Positions 1-11,700 of a DNA stretch of 64,000 nt are shown here, one piece after another. The first letter of the stretch is position 1. The number at the start of each line of letters is the position of its first letter. The translations under genes were made by a program, and so were the position numbers. This DNA is from Deinococcus terrestris. Lineage in GTDB: Bacteria > Deinococcota > Deinococci > Deinococcales > Deinococcaceae. The DNA is taken from NCBI RefSeq assembly GCF_009377345.1, contig NZ_WBSL01000006.1, positions 1 to 64,000 of the forward strand, written 5' to 3'. The notes beneath the pieces are model-generated. The model searched no databases, was not told where the DNA came from, and saw nothing but the letters and a program-made list of their open reading frames with translations.

Positions 1-83
<83 letters not shown>

Positions 84-148
84 TTGCGCTCCGCTCCTCT
101 TCCCATCCCTCTGGCCTCACCGCCAGATACAACCCACGCTGACCTCGC

Positions 149-182
149 CCCCCCGGCTCCCGCCGGGGGGGCGCGCCTTTTG
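149..182 (+). terminator. Terminator after 16S rRNA
   Basis: A 9-bp G/C stem (CCCCCCGGC, loop TCCC, GCCGGGGGG) is followed by GCGCGCC and TTTT. It ends the 16S transcript and faces the convergent CarD gene, so it separates the rRNA from the rest of the region. Confidence 0.75.
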
Positions 183-191
183 GATCTCTCG

Positions 192-695
192 TCAATTTGG
201 CGTCTCGGTCCAGGCGTGGTCCAGCAGGGAACGCACGTCGCAGGCGCAGGGGTCTTCCAGGCCGCGCACCTCCTGTTCCAGCAGCCGGATCGCGCGGCGC
301 AGGGCCTGTCGGTCGAGGTCAGGGAGGCCGCGCTCGACATTCCAGCGCCGCAGTTCGCAGGTGAGGGTGGCGAGTTCGTAGGGGTCGCCACCCGCCAGAA
401 TTTCGGTTACGCGGCGGTGCCGCGCCGCCCACTGCCGGGGCAGGTTGAGGGTCTGGCTGTCTTGCAGGTGGCCCAGCAGCGTGGGGAGTTCCGCACTCGT
501 CAGGGCCGCGCGGAGCCCGGTGCCCTGGGGGGCGTCGACGGGCACATACGCCTGACTCGCCGTGTTGGGGAACTCGATGCGGTAGTAGGCCAGCAGCTCG
601 CCCGCGACCGGACGCTGGCAGGTGTCACGCACGACCCCCAGGCCGTAGGGCGGGAGGACGACGCGGTCACCGGGCTGAAAGGACGCAGTTTTCAA
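192..695 (-). CDS. CarD/CdnL-family RNA polymerase-binding regulator
   Basis: The 167-residue protein starts with the CarD RNAP-interaction (Tudor-like) module: residues 1-60 carry FQPGDRVVLPPYGLGVV followed by a short beta-rich stretch. The C-terminal half (about 70-160) is helical, as in the DNA-binding part of CarD. CarD proteins bind the RNAP beta subunit and stabilise open complexes, especially at rRNA promoters; its position beside a 16S gene is suggestive but proves nothing. The start is TTG, chosen because GGGGTGATCC lies a few bases upstream, a near-perfect match to the anti-SD in this window. It is convergent with the 16S gene. Confidence 0.88.
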   Translation of the reverse strand: MKTASFQPGDRVVLPPYGLGVVRDTCQRPVAGELLAYYRIEFPNTASQAYVPVDAPQGTGLRAALTSAELPTLLGHLQDSQTLNLPRQWAARHRRVTEILAGGDPYELATLTCELRRWNVERGLPDLDRQALRRAIRLLEQEVRGLEDPCACDVRSLLDHAWTETPN

Positions 696-745
696 GGCGG
701 ATCACCCCTGATTGGAGAAGACGCGGCGCCCCCGGCCACCGCAGC

Positions 746-769
746 AAAAAGCCCAGCGTGAAGCTGGGC
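746..769 (-). terminator. Terminator of the ThiF/MoeB-like gene
   Basis: On the minus strand a perfect 7-bp stem (GCCCAGC, loop TTCAC, GCTGGGC) is followed by TTTTT. It lies downstream of the minus-strand adenylyltransferase-like gene and upstream of carD, so the two are probably separate transcription units. Confidence 0.85.
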
Positions 770-835
770 GGGGAATCAAGACAACAGGTGACTTCCGGGC
801 CGAGGCCCAGAGACAGTCACGCAGCGAAGCATGGA

Positions 836-1579
<744 letters not shown>

Positions 1580-1647
1580 GGGCAGAGTCTAGTGGGCTAG
1601 GTCCGGAGCGGCACCGGGGGCGTTGCCGCACTAGACTGCCCGCTGAC

Positions 1648-2214
1648 ATGGCGTTCCTCGTCCTCGTGCTGTCTTACCTGCTCGGCTCGCTGGTGGCCGG
1701 GGTGCTGTATTCGCGGGCGCGGGGGGAGGACATCCGGGACCGGGACCTGCCGGGGGGCAGCGGCACCTTCCGGCAGTACGGACCACGGGCCGCCCTGATG
1801 GTCGGCGTGCTGGACGTGCTCAAGGGCATCGCGGCGGGCCTGCTCGCACGGGCGTTGTTGCCGGAGGCGACCTGGGTGGCGACCCTTGGGGTGGTGCTGG
1901 GGCACTGCTACCCGGTCTTCTTCCGCTTCCGGGGCGGGGGCGGGATCGCGCCGCTGCTGGGGGCGCTGGCGGTGACCGCGCCCGTGACGCTGGGCGGCAC
2001 CCTGCTTGCCGCCCTCGTCCTCATCCCGCTGTACCGGGTCACCCTGCAACGCCGGGTGGGGATGAATGCTGTGCCGGTGGCGACGGCGCTTGCCCTGCCG
2101 CTGGGCCTGTGGCTGGCGACCCGGACGGGTGGCCTGGCCGACCTGCTCGCCGGGGGCAGCGTGATGGCGCTGCGGGCCGCGCACCTGCTGACCGGGCGGG
2201 GAGGACGCGCGTGA
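1648..2214 (+). CDS. plsY: Glycerol-3-phosphate acyltransferase PlsY
   Basis: A 188-residue integral membrane protein with the PlsY signatures: the N-terminal helix LLGSLVAGVLYSR, the glycine/serine motif DLPGGSGTFRQYG near residues 30-45 (GSGN-like), and GHCYPVFFRFRGGGGIA near 90-105. PlsY transfers acyl groups from acyl-phosphate to glycerol-3-phosphate, the first committed step of phospholipid synthesis. The motif-1 asparagine is replaced (GSGTF rather than GSGNI) and motif 3 reads GGGGIA rather than GGKGVA, so it is a divergent member. A TAGACT box lies 10 nt before the ATG. Its TGA overlaps the GTG of the next gene. Confidence 0.82.
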   Translation: MAFLVLVLSYLLGSLVAGVLYSRARGEDIRDRDLPGGSGTFRQYGPRAALMVGVLDVLKGIAAGLLARALLPEATWVATLGVVLGHCYPVFFRFRGGGGIAPLLGALAVTAPVTLGGTLLAALVLIPLYRVTLQRRVGMNAVPVATALALPLGLWLATRTGGLADLLAGGSVMALRAAHLLTGRGGRA

Positions 2215-4304
2215 GGGGAACAAGGCGCAGTCTGCTCCTCGCCCTTGCCCTGCTGGGGAGCGGGGTGGGGGCCGAGCCGGTCGTGGAGGGCCGGACCCTG
2301 CGCGACGAGGACGGGGCCACCCTGCGCTGGGCGCGGACCTTTCCCGTGGCGCTGGGGGAACTCAGCGTTCCGGCGACCCTGGGGGACACGGTGTACCTGG
2401 GAGTGGGTCCCGTCGTGTACGCGTTTGGTCCGCAGGGGCAGACCCTGGCCCGCTACGACCTGCCCGCCCCGGTCAGCACCCTGGACTCGTCCGGCGGCAA
2501 CCTGCGGGTGAGTGTGCGCGGCGACGGGTACGAAGAACGCTTCACCCTGACGCCCGTGCAGACCGGCGGCGGGGTGCAGGAGCGGGTGGTCTTTCCGCCC
2601 GACCCCTGGGTGACGGGGTGGCTGCGCCGGGCGGCGGCCCTCCCCCCCGAGGAGGCGCTGGCGCAGGCGGCGGCCGAGTTCCCCCTCAACCCCTTCCTGG
2701 CGGTGCGCGAGGCGCGGGCGGCGCGGGGCAACCGCCTCGCGGAGTTGCGGGCGGTGCGGCGGGCGCTCTCGGGGGAACTGCCCTTTCCGGCCTGGGTGCA
2801 GCTGGCCGCCGACCTTGACGCGCTGGGGTTTCCGGCCGCCGCCGACGTGGCCCTGGACCGGGCGCGACGTGACGCGGCGGCGCGGGGCTACGACCCGGAG
2901 GTGCGGGTGAGCCGCGAGGCGCTGGGGGCCTACGGCAATCCCAGCGGCTATGTGGGCACCCTGCTGAGTCAGGGCCGTCTGGCGCGGGCGGACGTGTGGC
3001 TGCGGTACCTGCGCGAACTGCATCCCCGCTTCGAGGGGGGCGACGCGCTGTACGCCCGCTACGCCTCCCTGCTCGAAGCCCAGGGCCGGGGCGGGGAGGC
3101 CGAGGAGTGGCGGCAGTTTCGCCGGGAGCTGCGGGCGGGGACCCTTTACAACCTGGGACCCCAGGCTCCCGACCTCGTGCGGGCGGCCACCCGCACCCTG
3201 ACCCTGGCCCTGCTGCTCGCGCTGGGGGCGGCCCTGCTGACCCTGACCGCGCGGGCTTGGCGGGCACAGGGCGTCCAGACCCGCCCACTGGGAGGGCGCT
3301 GGCGCGGCTGGCGGCGGCCCCTGCTGCGGCTGCGGCATACCTCCGTCCTGTACGCGACCTGGACCGAGCGGCTGGGCCTGACCGTGTTGGCGGCCGGACT
3401 GGTGCTCGCGCTGGCCGCCTGGGGCTGGGCGAACGCGACGGCAGCGCGGCTCCAGGAGCCCGCCCTGAACGCGGGCACCTACGGGGGCGGGTGGGGCGCG
3501 GCCCGGCTGGGCGACTTGGGGTTGCGGCCCGGTCCCGACGCTGCGCTGCTCTCGGGCCTCGCCGCGCAGCTTGATGGGGACGACACAGCGGCTCGCACAC
3601 GCTATGCCCAGGCGGCGGGGGACCCCTGTGCCCGCAACAACCTCGCGGTGATCGCCCAGGCGCGGGGGGACGCCCCGCAGGCCCGCGAGGGGTACCGCGC
3701 CGCCCTGGCCGAGCGCCCCGACCTCGCCGCCGCCGCCTACAACCTGGGGCTGGACCCCGGGACCCCCGGCACCGACTTTCAGCGGGCGCTGCGGCCAGGG
3801 CAGCCCCGGTTGTGTTTCCCCGACGACCGCAGTCTTGCCCGCGCGGTAAGCGGCGACCTCGGCGTAACGCTGGGCCGCCTGGCGGGCGAGCCGCTGGCCG
3901 CCGGGGAGACGTTGGGGAGCCCCCGGCTGGGCTGGGCCTTCCTGGCCGCGCTGGTGCTGGTGGGTGCCCTCGCGCTGAGCCTGCTCGTGCCGCGCCCGGC
4001 GGGAGCCGCGCAGCAGGGGCGACCGCTCCTCTACCGACTCGCCGCGCTGCTGCTGCCGGGGGCCGCGCTGCTGGACAGTCCCTGGGGCGGGGTGCTGCTG
4101 CTCGCCTGGGGCGGCGCGGTGGCGACGCTGCTGCCGCTCGCCGGACTGACCCGCTTCGCCCCGCCGCTGAACCCCGCCGACCCGGCGGTGCGGGCCGCGC
4201 TGCTGGCCGTGCTGCTGGCGACCTATGCCCTGAACACCGTGGTCCTGGTGGGCGCCGAGGTGCGGTACGCCCGCGACCGACGCCGCGCCGCGCGGGCCGA
4301 GTAG
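2211..4304 (+). CDS. Large membrane protein with TPR-like repeats
   Basis: I start this gene at the GTG that overlaps the plsY stop (GTGA), because that places a signal peptide (RRSLLLALALLGSGVGA) at the N-terminus of a 697-residue protein. The first 300 residues look extracytoplasmic, with a beta-rich segment followed by alpha-helical TPR-like repeats. Predicted membrane segments lie near 328-347, 387-410, 575-597, 607-645 and 661-683, with another TPR-like block between the second and third. I cannot name the family. Translational coupling to plsY suggests an envelope function. Confidence 0.7.
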   Translation: MRGTRRSLLLALALLGSGVGAEPVVEGRTLRDEDGATLRWARTFPVALGELSVPATLGDTVYLGVGPVVYAFGPQGQTLARYDLPAPVSTLDSSGGNLRVSVRGDGYEERFTLTPVQTGGGVQERVVFPPDPWVTGWLRRAAALPPEEALAQAAAEFPLNPFLAVREARAARGNRLAELRAVRRALSGELPFPAWVQLAADLDALGFPAAADVALDRARRDAAARGYDPEVRVSREALGAYGNPSGYVGTLLSQGRLARADVWLRYLRELHPRFEGGDALYARYASLLEAQGRGGEAEEWRQFRRELRAGTLYNLGPQAPDLVRAATRTLTLALLLALGAALLTLTARAWRAQGVQTRPLGGRWRGWRRPLLRLRHTSVLYATWTERLGLTVLAAGLVLALAAWGWANATAARLQEPALNAGTYGGGWGAARLGDLGLRPGPDAALLSGLAAQLDGDDTAARTRYAQAAGDPCARNNLAVIAQARGDAPQAREGYRAALAERPDLAAAAYNLGLDPGTPGTDFQRALRPGQPRLCFPDDRSLARAVSGDLGVTLGRLAGEPLAAGETLGSPRLGWAFLAALVLVGALALSLLVPRPAGAAQQGRPLLYRLAALLLPGAALLDSPWGGVLLLAWGGAVATLLPLAGLTRFAPPLNPADPAVRAALLAVLLATYALNTVVLVGAEVRYARDRRRAARAE

Positions 4305-4354
4305 GGACAGCTCACCCGCAGACAAGCGTCAGCCTGGCCCGCCATACTGCCCGG

Positions 4355-6124
4355 ATGTTCAGACGAGAAGGCCCGCTCCGCCCTGTGACCATGGAGGACC
4401 ACCGCCGAAGGTCGCAGGCCATCCTGACCGCACTGCTACTGGGGCTGTCCCCGCTGGCCTCGGCCCAGGGCGCGGCCCAGCTCACCGTGACCACCGACCA
4501 GACGGTCGCCTATGTCAACGGCGTGGCGACCCCCTTTCCCGCCGCGCCGAGGCTGATCGGCGGGCGCACGCTGGTGCCCCTGCGCGAGACGGCGGCGCTG
4601 CTGGGCCAGCCTGTGACCGAGGTGGGCGGGCAGCTTCAGGTGGGGCGCCTGAACGTGGACCCGGCGCGGTCAGCGGCGTTCCTGGCGGGGGCCGCGCAAC
4701 CCTCCGGCAGCGTGGCGGACGTGGGGGGCATCGTCTACGTGCCCGTGCGCCTGCTGGCCGACGCCCTGAACGCGAACCTCAGCGTGGGGGCGGACGGGCG
4801 CACCCTGACCCTCTCGGCGCTGGCGCAGGGCACCAACCCCCTCGCGCCCCAGGCCCGCTTCTCCACCGACAAGACGACCTACGCGCCCGGCGAGCGGGTG
4901 GTGTACACCGAGTACGCCTTCGACCCCGACGGAGCGGACCTCACCGCGCGGCGCTGGACCGGACGGCAGGAGGTCTTTTTCCAGCCCGGCACCTACACGG
5001 TCAGCTTGCAAGTCACCAACAGCCGGGGCCTCCAGAGCGTGCCCTTCTCGCGGACCATCCGGGTGGAGGGGCAGGCGGTAGACACGCCACTGACCTACGC
5101 CCTGCGCTACGCCGAGCCCGGCGACCGCTTTCCCGACCCGCAGATTCGCGGCTACCCGCTGGCGACGACCCAGCCCACCTTCCGCGAGAACCATCCCCTG
5201 ATCTTCAGCAACAGCCCCGAGGTGCCCACCCAGAGCGGCATCCTGTACCAGGACAGCGTGTCGGGGCGGGTGCGGCTGCTGGGGTACCACCTCAACGGCC
5301 TGAAGACGGGGGCGCGGCTGCACATCCTGGCCCGCAACCTGGAAAGTAGCCCGGTGGAACTCCGCACCGAGCGGCAGGGTGAGACGGCCCCCACCCGCAT
5401 TGAGACGCTGCTGGGACAGGTCACGCTGCTGGACTACTTCGCCAGCACGGGCGGCCCCACCCTGACCCTGCCGCCCGGCGAGACAGTGCCGGTGTACGCC
5501 AGCCCCACCCTGACCCCCGGCACCGGGGTGAACGTGATGCAGGACCTCGTGGCGTCGGGGCGGGTCGAGCTGACCTTCCTGATGCTGGAAGAGGGCCTGC
5601 CCGCCACGGCGCAGGTGGCCCAGCAGCTTCCGTACCTCCCGCATGACGGCAAGCACCAGCGCGGCACCTTCGAGAACGCCGTGCGCGGCCTGCGGGTCAA
5701 CCTGACGAGCCTGCCCGCCCGACTGGTCATTGGGGACGGGCAGGTCGACCCCGCGATCACCGGGGTGGACAAGCTCACCGGGCAGCCGCAGCGCCTCCTG
5801 GGAAACTACGGGGTGCGCTACCACCTGGAGGTCTACGGGGCGGGCGGCACGGCGGTGGCCTTCAGCCCGCGCGGGGGCCTCTACCGGGGGGCGATGCATG
5901 TGCAGGACGGCCCCCTGGCCCAGACCATCAAGCTGCCGCGCACGGGTAACGCCATCGAACCTGACCAGCCCGTGCTGCTGTGGCGCACCCAGAGTGACCG
6001 CCTCGACCTCGACCTCGTGCCCGCGAGCGGGAGCAACCTGCCCGTCAGCCTGATCTTTTACAAGACAAACGGGCTGGGGACGGGCGTGGGGTACGGGGGA
6101 CTGTTCAAGCCGTATCAGCCGTAG
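4355..6124 (+). CDS. Secreted protein with copper-amine-oxidase-like N-terminal domain and PKD-like domain
   Basis: A 589-residue protein with a signal peptide (ILTALLLGLSPLASA, cleavage near 38). Next comes a module like the stalk domain of copper amine oxidase (GGRTLVPLRETAALLG and GGIVYVPVRLLADALN), common in secreted Gram-positive and Deinococcus-Thermus proteins. It is followed by an Ig/PKD-like segment (FDPDGADLTARRWTG, GTYTVSLQVTNSRG). The last 350 residues form an unrecognised beta-rich region. No catalytic motif is seen. I chose ATG 4355 because a CATACT -10-like box lies 6 nt upstream; ATG 4391 is an alternative. Confidence 0.72.
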   Translation: MFRREGPLRPVTMEDHRRRSQAILTALLLGLSPLASAQGAAQLTVTTDQTVAYVNGVATPFPAAPRLIGGRTLVPLRETAALLGQPVTEVGGQLQVGRLNVDPARSAAFLAGAAQPSGSVADVGGIVYVPVRLLADALNANLSVGADGRTLTLSALAQGTNPLAPQARFSTDKTTYAPGERVVYTEYAFDPDGADLTARRWTGRQEVFFQPGTYTVSLQVTNSRGLQSVPFSRTIRVEGQAVDTPLTYALRYAEPGDRFPDPQIRGYPLATTQPTFRENHPLIFSNSPEVPTQSGILYQDSVSGRVRLLGYHLNGLKTGARLHILARNLESSPVELRTERQGETAPTRIETLLGQVTLLDYFASTGGPTLTLPPGETVPVYASPTLTPGTGVNVMQDLVASGRVELTFLMLEEGLPATAQVAQQLPYLPHDGKHQRGTFENAVRGLRVNLTSLPARLVIGDGQVDPAITGVDKLTGQPQRLLGNYGVRYHLEVYGAGGTAVAFSPRGGLYRGAMHVQDGPLAQTIKLPRTGNAIEPDQPVLLWRTQSDRLDLDLVPASGSNLPVSLIFYKTNGLGTGVGYGGLFKPYQP

Positions 6125-6139
6125 CAGGGGGGGTCGATA

Positions 6140-6214
6140 GGTCCAGAAGTCGAGGAGGGTGGGATGTTCTCGACGCCTCGACCTCTCGACTCTTCGACGG
6201 GCGCGTCAGCGCCC
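6140..6214. repeat. TCGA-rich inverted-repeat patch and hairpin after ispE
   Basis: Between two convergent genes lies a cluster of short TCGA-centred repeats: AGTCGAGG and CCTCGAC can pair, followed by CTCGACTCTTCGAC. At 6199-6214 a perfect GGGCGC-GTCA-GCGCCC hairpin abuts the ispE stop codon and may end ispE transcription. No open frame fits. Confidence 0.45.
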
Positions 6215-7078
6215 CTACAGTGTCCGCGTCGCCGCCACCCACCAGTCCGGATGCTGCGCTCGCAGGGTGGCCGCCGCCGCGTGCGCCGCGTCGTCGTTCG
6301 GGGCGAGGGCAAAACAGGTCGCGCCGCTGCCGCTCATGAGGGGGGCCCGGAGGCCCGCTGCCGTCAGCGCCGCGAGCGCCTCGCGGATGGGGGCGTGCCG
6401 GGCGGCGACGGGGCCTTGCAGGGCATTGAAGTACGGCACCGGCCCACTCCCCGCCAATCCTGTCAGAATGCCCTCCACGTCGAGTTCGGGGGTAAATTCC
6501 TCCTCCCCGTCCAGCCAGGCGTAGGCGTCGCGGGCGCTGACCTCCACGCCGGGGTTGACGAGGACCAGGGGCACGTGCGGCACGGGCAACGGCGTGAGGA
6601 CCTCGCCCATGCCCTCGGCGAGCGCGGCCTGTCCCAGCAGGAAAAAGGGCACGTCCGCCCCCAGCGAGAGGGCCAGCTCGGGCAGCCGCACCCCCGCCGG
6701 GTAGAGCCGGGCGAGCGCCATCAGGGTGGTCGCCGCGTCGCTGCTGCCGCCCCCCAGCCCGGAGGCGAGGGGCAGCGTCTTGTGCAGGGTGATCGCCGCG
6801 CCGCCCGGCGCCCCCGCCGCGTCCAGATAGGCCCGCGCCGCCCGGTAGACGAGGTTACCCTCGTCAGCGGGCAGCCCCGGCGCCCCCTCCACCCGCAGGG
6901 TCAGCTCCGGCGCGGGGGCGATTTCCAGTTCGTCGCCCACCGCCAGCGGCACCATGACCGTGTGCAGGTCGTGGTAGCCGCCCTGCCGCAGCCCGCGCAC
7001 GCTGAGGCCGAGGTTGACTTTGGCGGGGGCGAGGTAGGTCGCCGGGCCAGTGGGGGAGGCAGGGGCAGGGGCGGTCAT
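6215..7078 (-). CDS. ispE: 4-diphosphocytidyl-2-C-methyl-D-erythritol kinase IspE
   Basis: A 287-residue GHMP kinase. The N-terminal APAKVNLGLSV carries the catalytic-site lysine (K20). The ATP-binding glycine motif LASGLGGGSSDAA is at 104-116, including D114, and a C-terminal MSGSGATCFAL loop matches GHMP motif 3. IspE phosphorylates the 2-OH of CDP-methylerythritol in the MEP pathway to isoprenoids. The start ATG overlaps the ispD stop (ATGA), so the genes are translationally coupled. Isoprenoid supply also feeds the carotenoids typical of Deinococcus. Confidence 0.96.
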   Translation of the reverse strand: MTAPAPASPTGPATYLAPAKVNLGLSVRGLRQGGYHDLHTVMVPLAVGDELEIAPAPELTLRVEGAPGLPADEGNLVYRAARAYLDAAGAPGGAAITLHKTLPLASGLGGGSSDAATTLMALARLYPAGVRLPELALSLGADVPFFLLGQAALAEGMGEVLTPLPVPHVPLVLVNPGVEVSARDAYAWLDGEEEFTPELDVEGILTGLAGSGPVPYFNALQGPVAARHAPIREALAALTAAGLRAPLMSGSGATCFALAPNDDAAHAAAATLRAQHPDWWVAATRTL

Positions 7079-7748
7079 CGCGCCCCAGCATCCCACACGC
7101 GGGCCAGCGCTTCCGCCAGGGCGAGGTCGCCCGGCGTCGTCACCTTGAACAGCCGCGCGTCGCCGGGGACCAGCCGCACCGGGAGGCCCAGCCGCGCGAC
7201 GAGTCCGGCATCGTCGGTGGCGCTCACTTCCTGCGCCCCCGCCTCGGCGTGTGCCCGCACCAGCAACTCGCGCCGGAAGGCCTGCGGGGTCTGGACCGCC
7301 CACAGGCCCTCACGCGGGACTCCCTCGGCCCAGAGGCCACCCTCCCCGCGCACCAGGGTGTCCGCGACCGGCAGGGCCACCGTCGCCGCGCCCGTCCCGG
7401 CCACGGCCTCCAGCAGCGCCCCCACCACCGCTCCTGGCAGGAAGGGCCGCGCTGCGTCGTGGACGAGCACCACGTCAGCGTCGGTGTCGGCGAGCAGCCG
7501 GGCCACGCTCTCCTGCCGCGTCCCCCCGCCCTCGACCGCACGGGCGAGGAGGCCGGGGGGCAGGTCCGACCCGGCGGGCAGGGCGACGAGCACCTCGTCC
7601 ACCCAGGGGGCGAGCGCGGCCACGCTGCGCGCCAGCAGGCTCAGCCCCGCGACCTCCACGAACGCCTTTGGCCCCCGCCCCAGCCGCGTGCCCGACCCGG
7701 CGGCGGGAATCAGGGCGGCAGTGCGGCTCCCGGGCAGGCCGGTGCCCG

Positions 7749-7752
<4 letters not shown>
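7075..7752 (-). CDS. ispD: 2-C-methyl-D-erythritol 4-phosphate cytidylyltransferase IspD
   Basis: A 225-residue nucleotidyltransferase with the CTP-binding loop PAAGSGTRLG (16-25) and K29, then VHDAARPF and QTPQAFRRELL, as in IspD. It makes CDP-methylerythritol, the IspE substrate. I set the start at a GTG whose G-T-G-A overlaps the ubiX stop; this gives the usual length and no N-terminal excess. The minus-strand order ubiX-ispD-ispE has overlapping stops and starts throughout, so it is one operon. Confidence 0.93.
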
Positions 7753-8315
<563 letters not shown>

Positions 8316-8439
8316 GGGGGAGAGGGTAGCAGGAGGGCGGCGGGGCACAGCGGGCGGAAAGATACGGATAGATCGGCCCCGAGCACCGGGCCACCCTATT
8401 TGCCCCGCCCACCCCTCGGCCGATGCTTTAGCCTGACCC

Positions 8440-9666
8440 ATGACCACCCTTCCCACCGCCGCCGACGTCCTCCAGGGGTACTGGCAGGGCGCCCACTTCG
8501 CCGACCCGCCCCCCTACCTCGACCGGGCGCGGGAGCTGTCCCCTGTCCTGTACGACCCGCCCAGCGGCATGGCCCTGCTGACCGGCCACGCGGCGGCGGG
8601 CGCGGCCCTCAAGAGTCCGCACGTCCGCACTAGCAAGTACGCCGCCGACCCTTCCCTCGCCAGCAGCGAGGCCGCCCGGTTGATGGCCCCGATGATGCTG
8701 TTTCACGACGGCGCCTCGCACACCCGGCTGCGGTCGCTGGCGCAGCGGGCCTTTACCCCCAGGGTGCTGGTGGAGAGCCGCGAGTTCGTGACCGGCCTGA
8801 CCGACACCCTGCTGGACGGGGCCGCGCGGCAGGCGGGCGCGAACGGGGGAGAGGTGGATGCCGTGGCTGCCCTCGCGGTGCCGCTGCCCGTCGCCGTGAT
8901 CGTGGAGATGCTGGGGCTGTCGGGCACCGACGCCGACCGCTTCAAGACCTGGGCGGGCAGCGTGGCCGACCTGATCGGCGGCCTGAACGTGCCCCCGGAG
9001 CGATGGGCACAGGTGGAGGCCGACGCCGGGGCCATGCGCTCGTACTTCCGCACCCTCGCTGACGACTTGCGTGCCCATCCCCGCCCCGGCCTGCTCTCGG
9101 CCCTCGCCGCCGCCGAGGACGGGGGCGAACACCTCAGCGGGGACGAACTGCTCGCCAACGCGGTGCTGCTGCTCGTCGCGGGCCACGAGACGACCTCCAA
9201 CCTGCTCTCGGGCAGCTTGCTGGCCCTGCACGAGTGGCCGGAGGAACGGGCCTGGCTCGCGGAAGCTACAGAAGGACAGGTGGGGAACGCCGTTGAGGAA
9301 CTGCTGCGCTTCCTCTCGCCTGTGCAGGGCACCGCCCGCTTCACGGCGGCGCCGCTCACGCTGGAGGGCGTCGCGCTGCCGCCGGGCCTCCCGCTGCTGG
9401 TCAGCCTCGCGGGGGCGAACCGCGACCCCGCCGTGTACCCGGACCCCCACACCCTGCGCCTCTCGCGCGAGAACGCCCGGACGCACCTCGCCTTTGCCGC
9501 CGGGGCGCACTACTGCCTGGGGGCGGGGCTGGCGCGGATGGAGGCGGCGGTGTTCCTGACCCGCTTCCTGGCCCGCTTTCCGGAGTACCGGGTGCCCGAG
9601 CAAGCGCTGACCTACCTGCCCAACCTGACCCTGCGGGGCCTGCGGGCGCTGCGCGTGGCCCTGTAG
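8440..9666 (+). CDS. Cytochrome P450
   Basis: A 408-residue soluble bacterial P450. The I-helix oxygen-activation motif AGHETTSN is near 246-253, the K-helix ExxR motif (EELLR) near 284-288, and the haem-ligand loop FAAGAHYCLGAGLARME has its cysteine near 358. Deinococcus R1 has a P450 (CYP287A1) that 2-hydroxylates carotenoids; this gene lies beside isoprenoid genes and could be the same enzyme, but I cannot establish orthology from sequence alone. A TTTAGCCT box lies 7 nt before the ATG, suggesting leaderless transcription. It is divergent from ubiX. Confidence 0.93.
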   Translation: MTTLPTAADVLQGYWQGAHFADPPPYLDRARELSPVLYDPPSGMALLTGHAAAGAALKSPHVRTSKYAADPSLASSEAARLMAPMMLFHDGASHTRLRSLAQRAFTPRVLVESREFVTGLTDTLLDGAARQAGANGGEVDAVAALAVPLPVAVIVEMLGLSGTDADRFKTWAGSVADLIGGLNVPPERWAQVEADAGAMRSYFRTLADDLRAHPRPGLLSALAAAEDGGEHLSGDELLANAVLLLVAGHETTSNLLSGSLLALHEWPEERAWLAEATEGQVGNAVEELLRFLSPVQGTARFTAAPLTLEGVALPPGLPLLVSLAGANRDPAVYPDPHTLRLSRENARTHLAFAAGAHYCLGAGLARMEAAVFLTRFLARFPEYRVPEQALTYLPNLTLRGLRALRVAL

Positions 9667-9669
9667 GGC

Positions 9670-9701
9670 GGGCCATGCCCCCGGAGGGCCATGCCCCCGG
9701 A
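9670..9701 (+). repeat. Tandem 16-bp direct repeat
   Basis: GGGCCATGCCCCCGGA occurs twice head to tail directly after the P450 stop codon. The surrounding 200 nt (9667-9869) hold no convincing gene; one short open frame begins inside the repeat but lacks family features. Confidence 0.6.
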
Positions 9702-9835
9702 GCCGTTCGCGTACACGCTGGGGCGGATGGTCCGCCTCTCGCTGGGCGGGGCCATCGCGCTGTCACGCGGACGCACCCGTCAGGCGGCGCCCCCTCGGCG
9801 TCTCTGTAGCTGTGGAGGAAAGAGGGGTGTTCCCA

Positions 9836-9869
9836 GTGAGGGGGTGAGGAGACAGGTGGAGGCTCCCCC

Positions 9870-9873
<4 letters not shown>
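9836..9873 (-). terminator. Inverted repeat at the end of the response-regulator gene
   Basis: GTGAGGGGG (9836-9844) and CCCCCTCAC (9865-9873) form a 9-bp stem that overlaps the response-regulator stop codon. It is the likely 3' end of the minus-strand ABC/two-component operon. There is no clear T-tract. Confidence 0.45.
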
Positions 9874-11662
<1,789 letters not shown>

Positions 11663-11700
11663 GATGCACCCCTCTCCCGGCCCCGTCTCGCGTGCTTGCC

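Noticed and set aside
1908..4325. An 805-codon open frame antisense to the TPR-like membrane protein gene
   Set aside because: High-GC coding DNA often leaves the opposite strand open. The encoded sequence is Arg/Gly/Pro/Gln-rich and has no domain, whereas the plus frame has a signal peptide and membrane helices.
6125..6214. TCGA-rich repeats considered as a replication or recombination site
   Set aside because: The repeats are short and irregular, and they sit between convergent genes where terminator debris is expected.
8440..9666. Naming the P450 as carotenoid 2-beta-hydroxylase CYP287A1
   Set aside because: Gene neighbourhood fits, but orthology needs an alignment I cannot run, so only the family is called.
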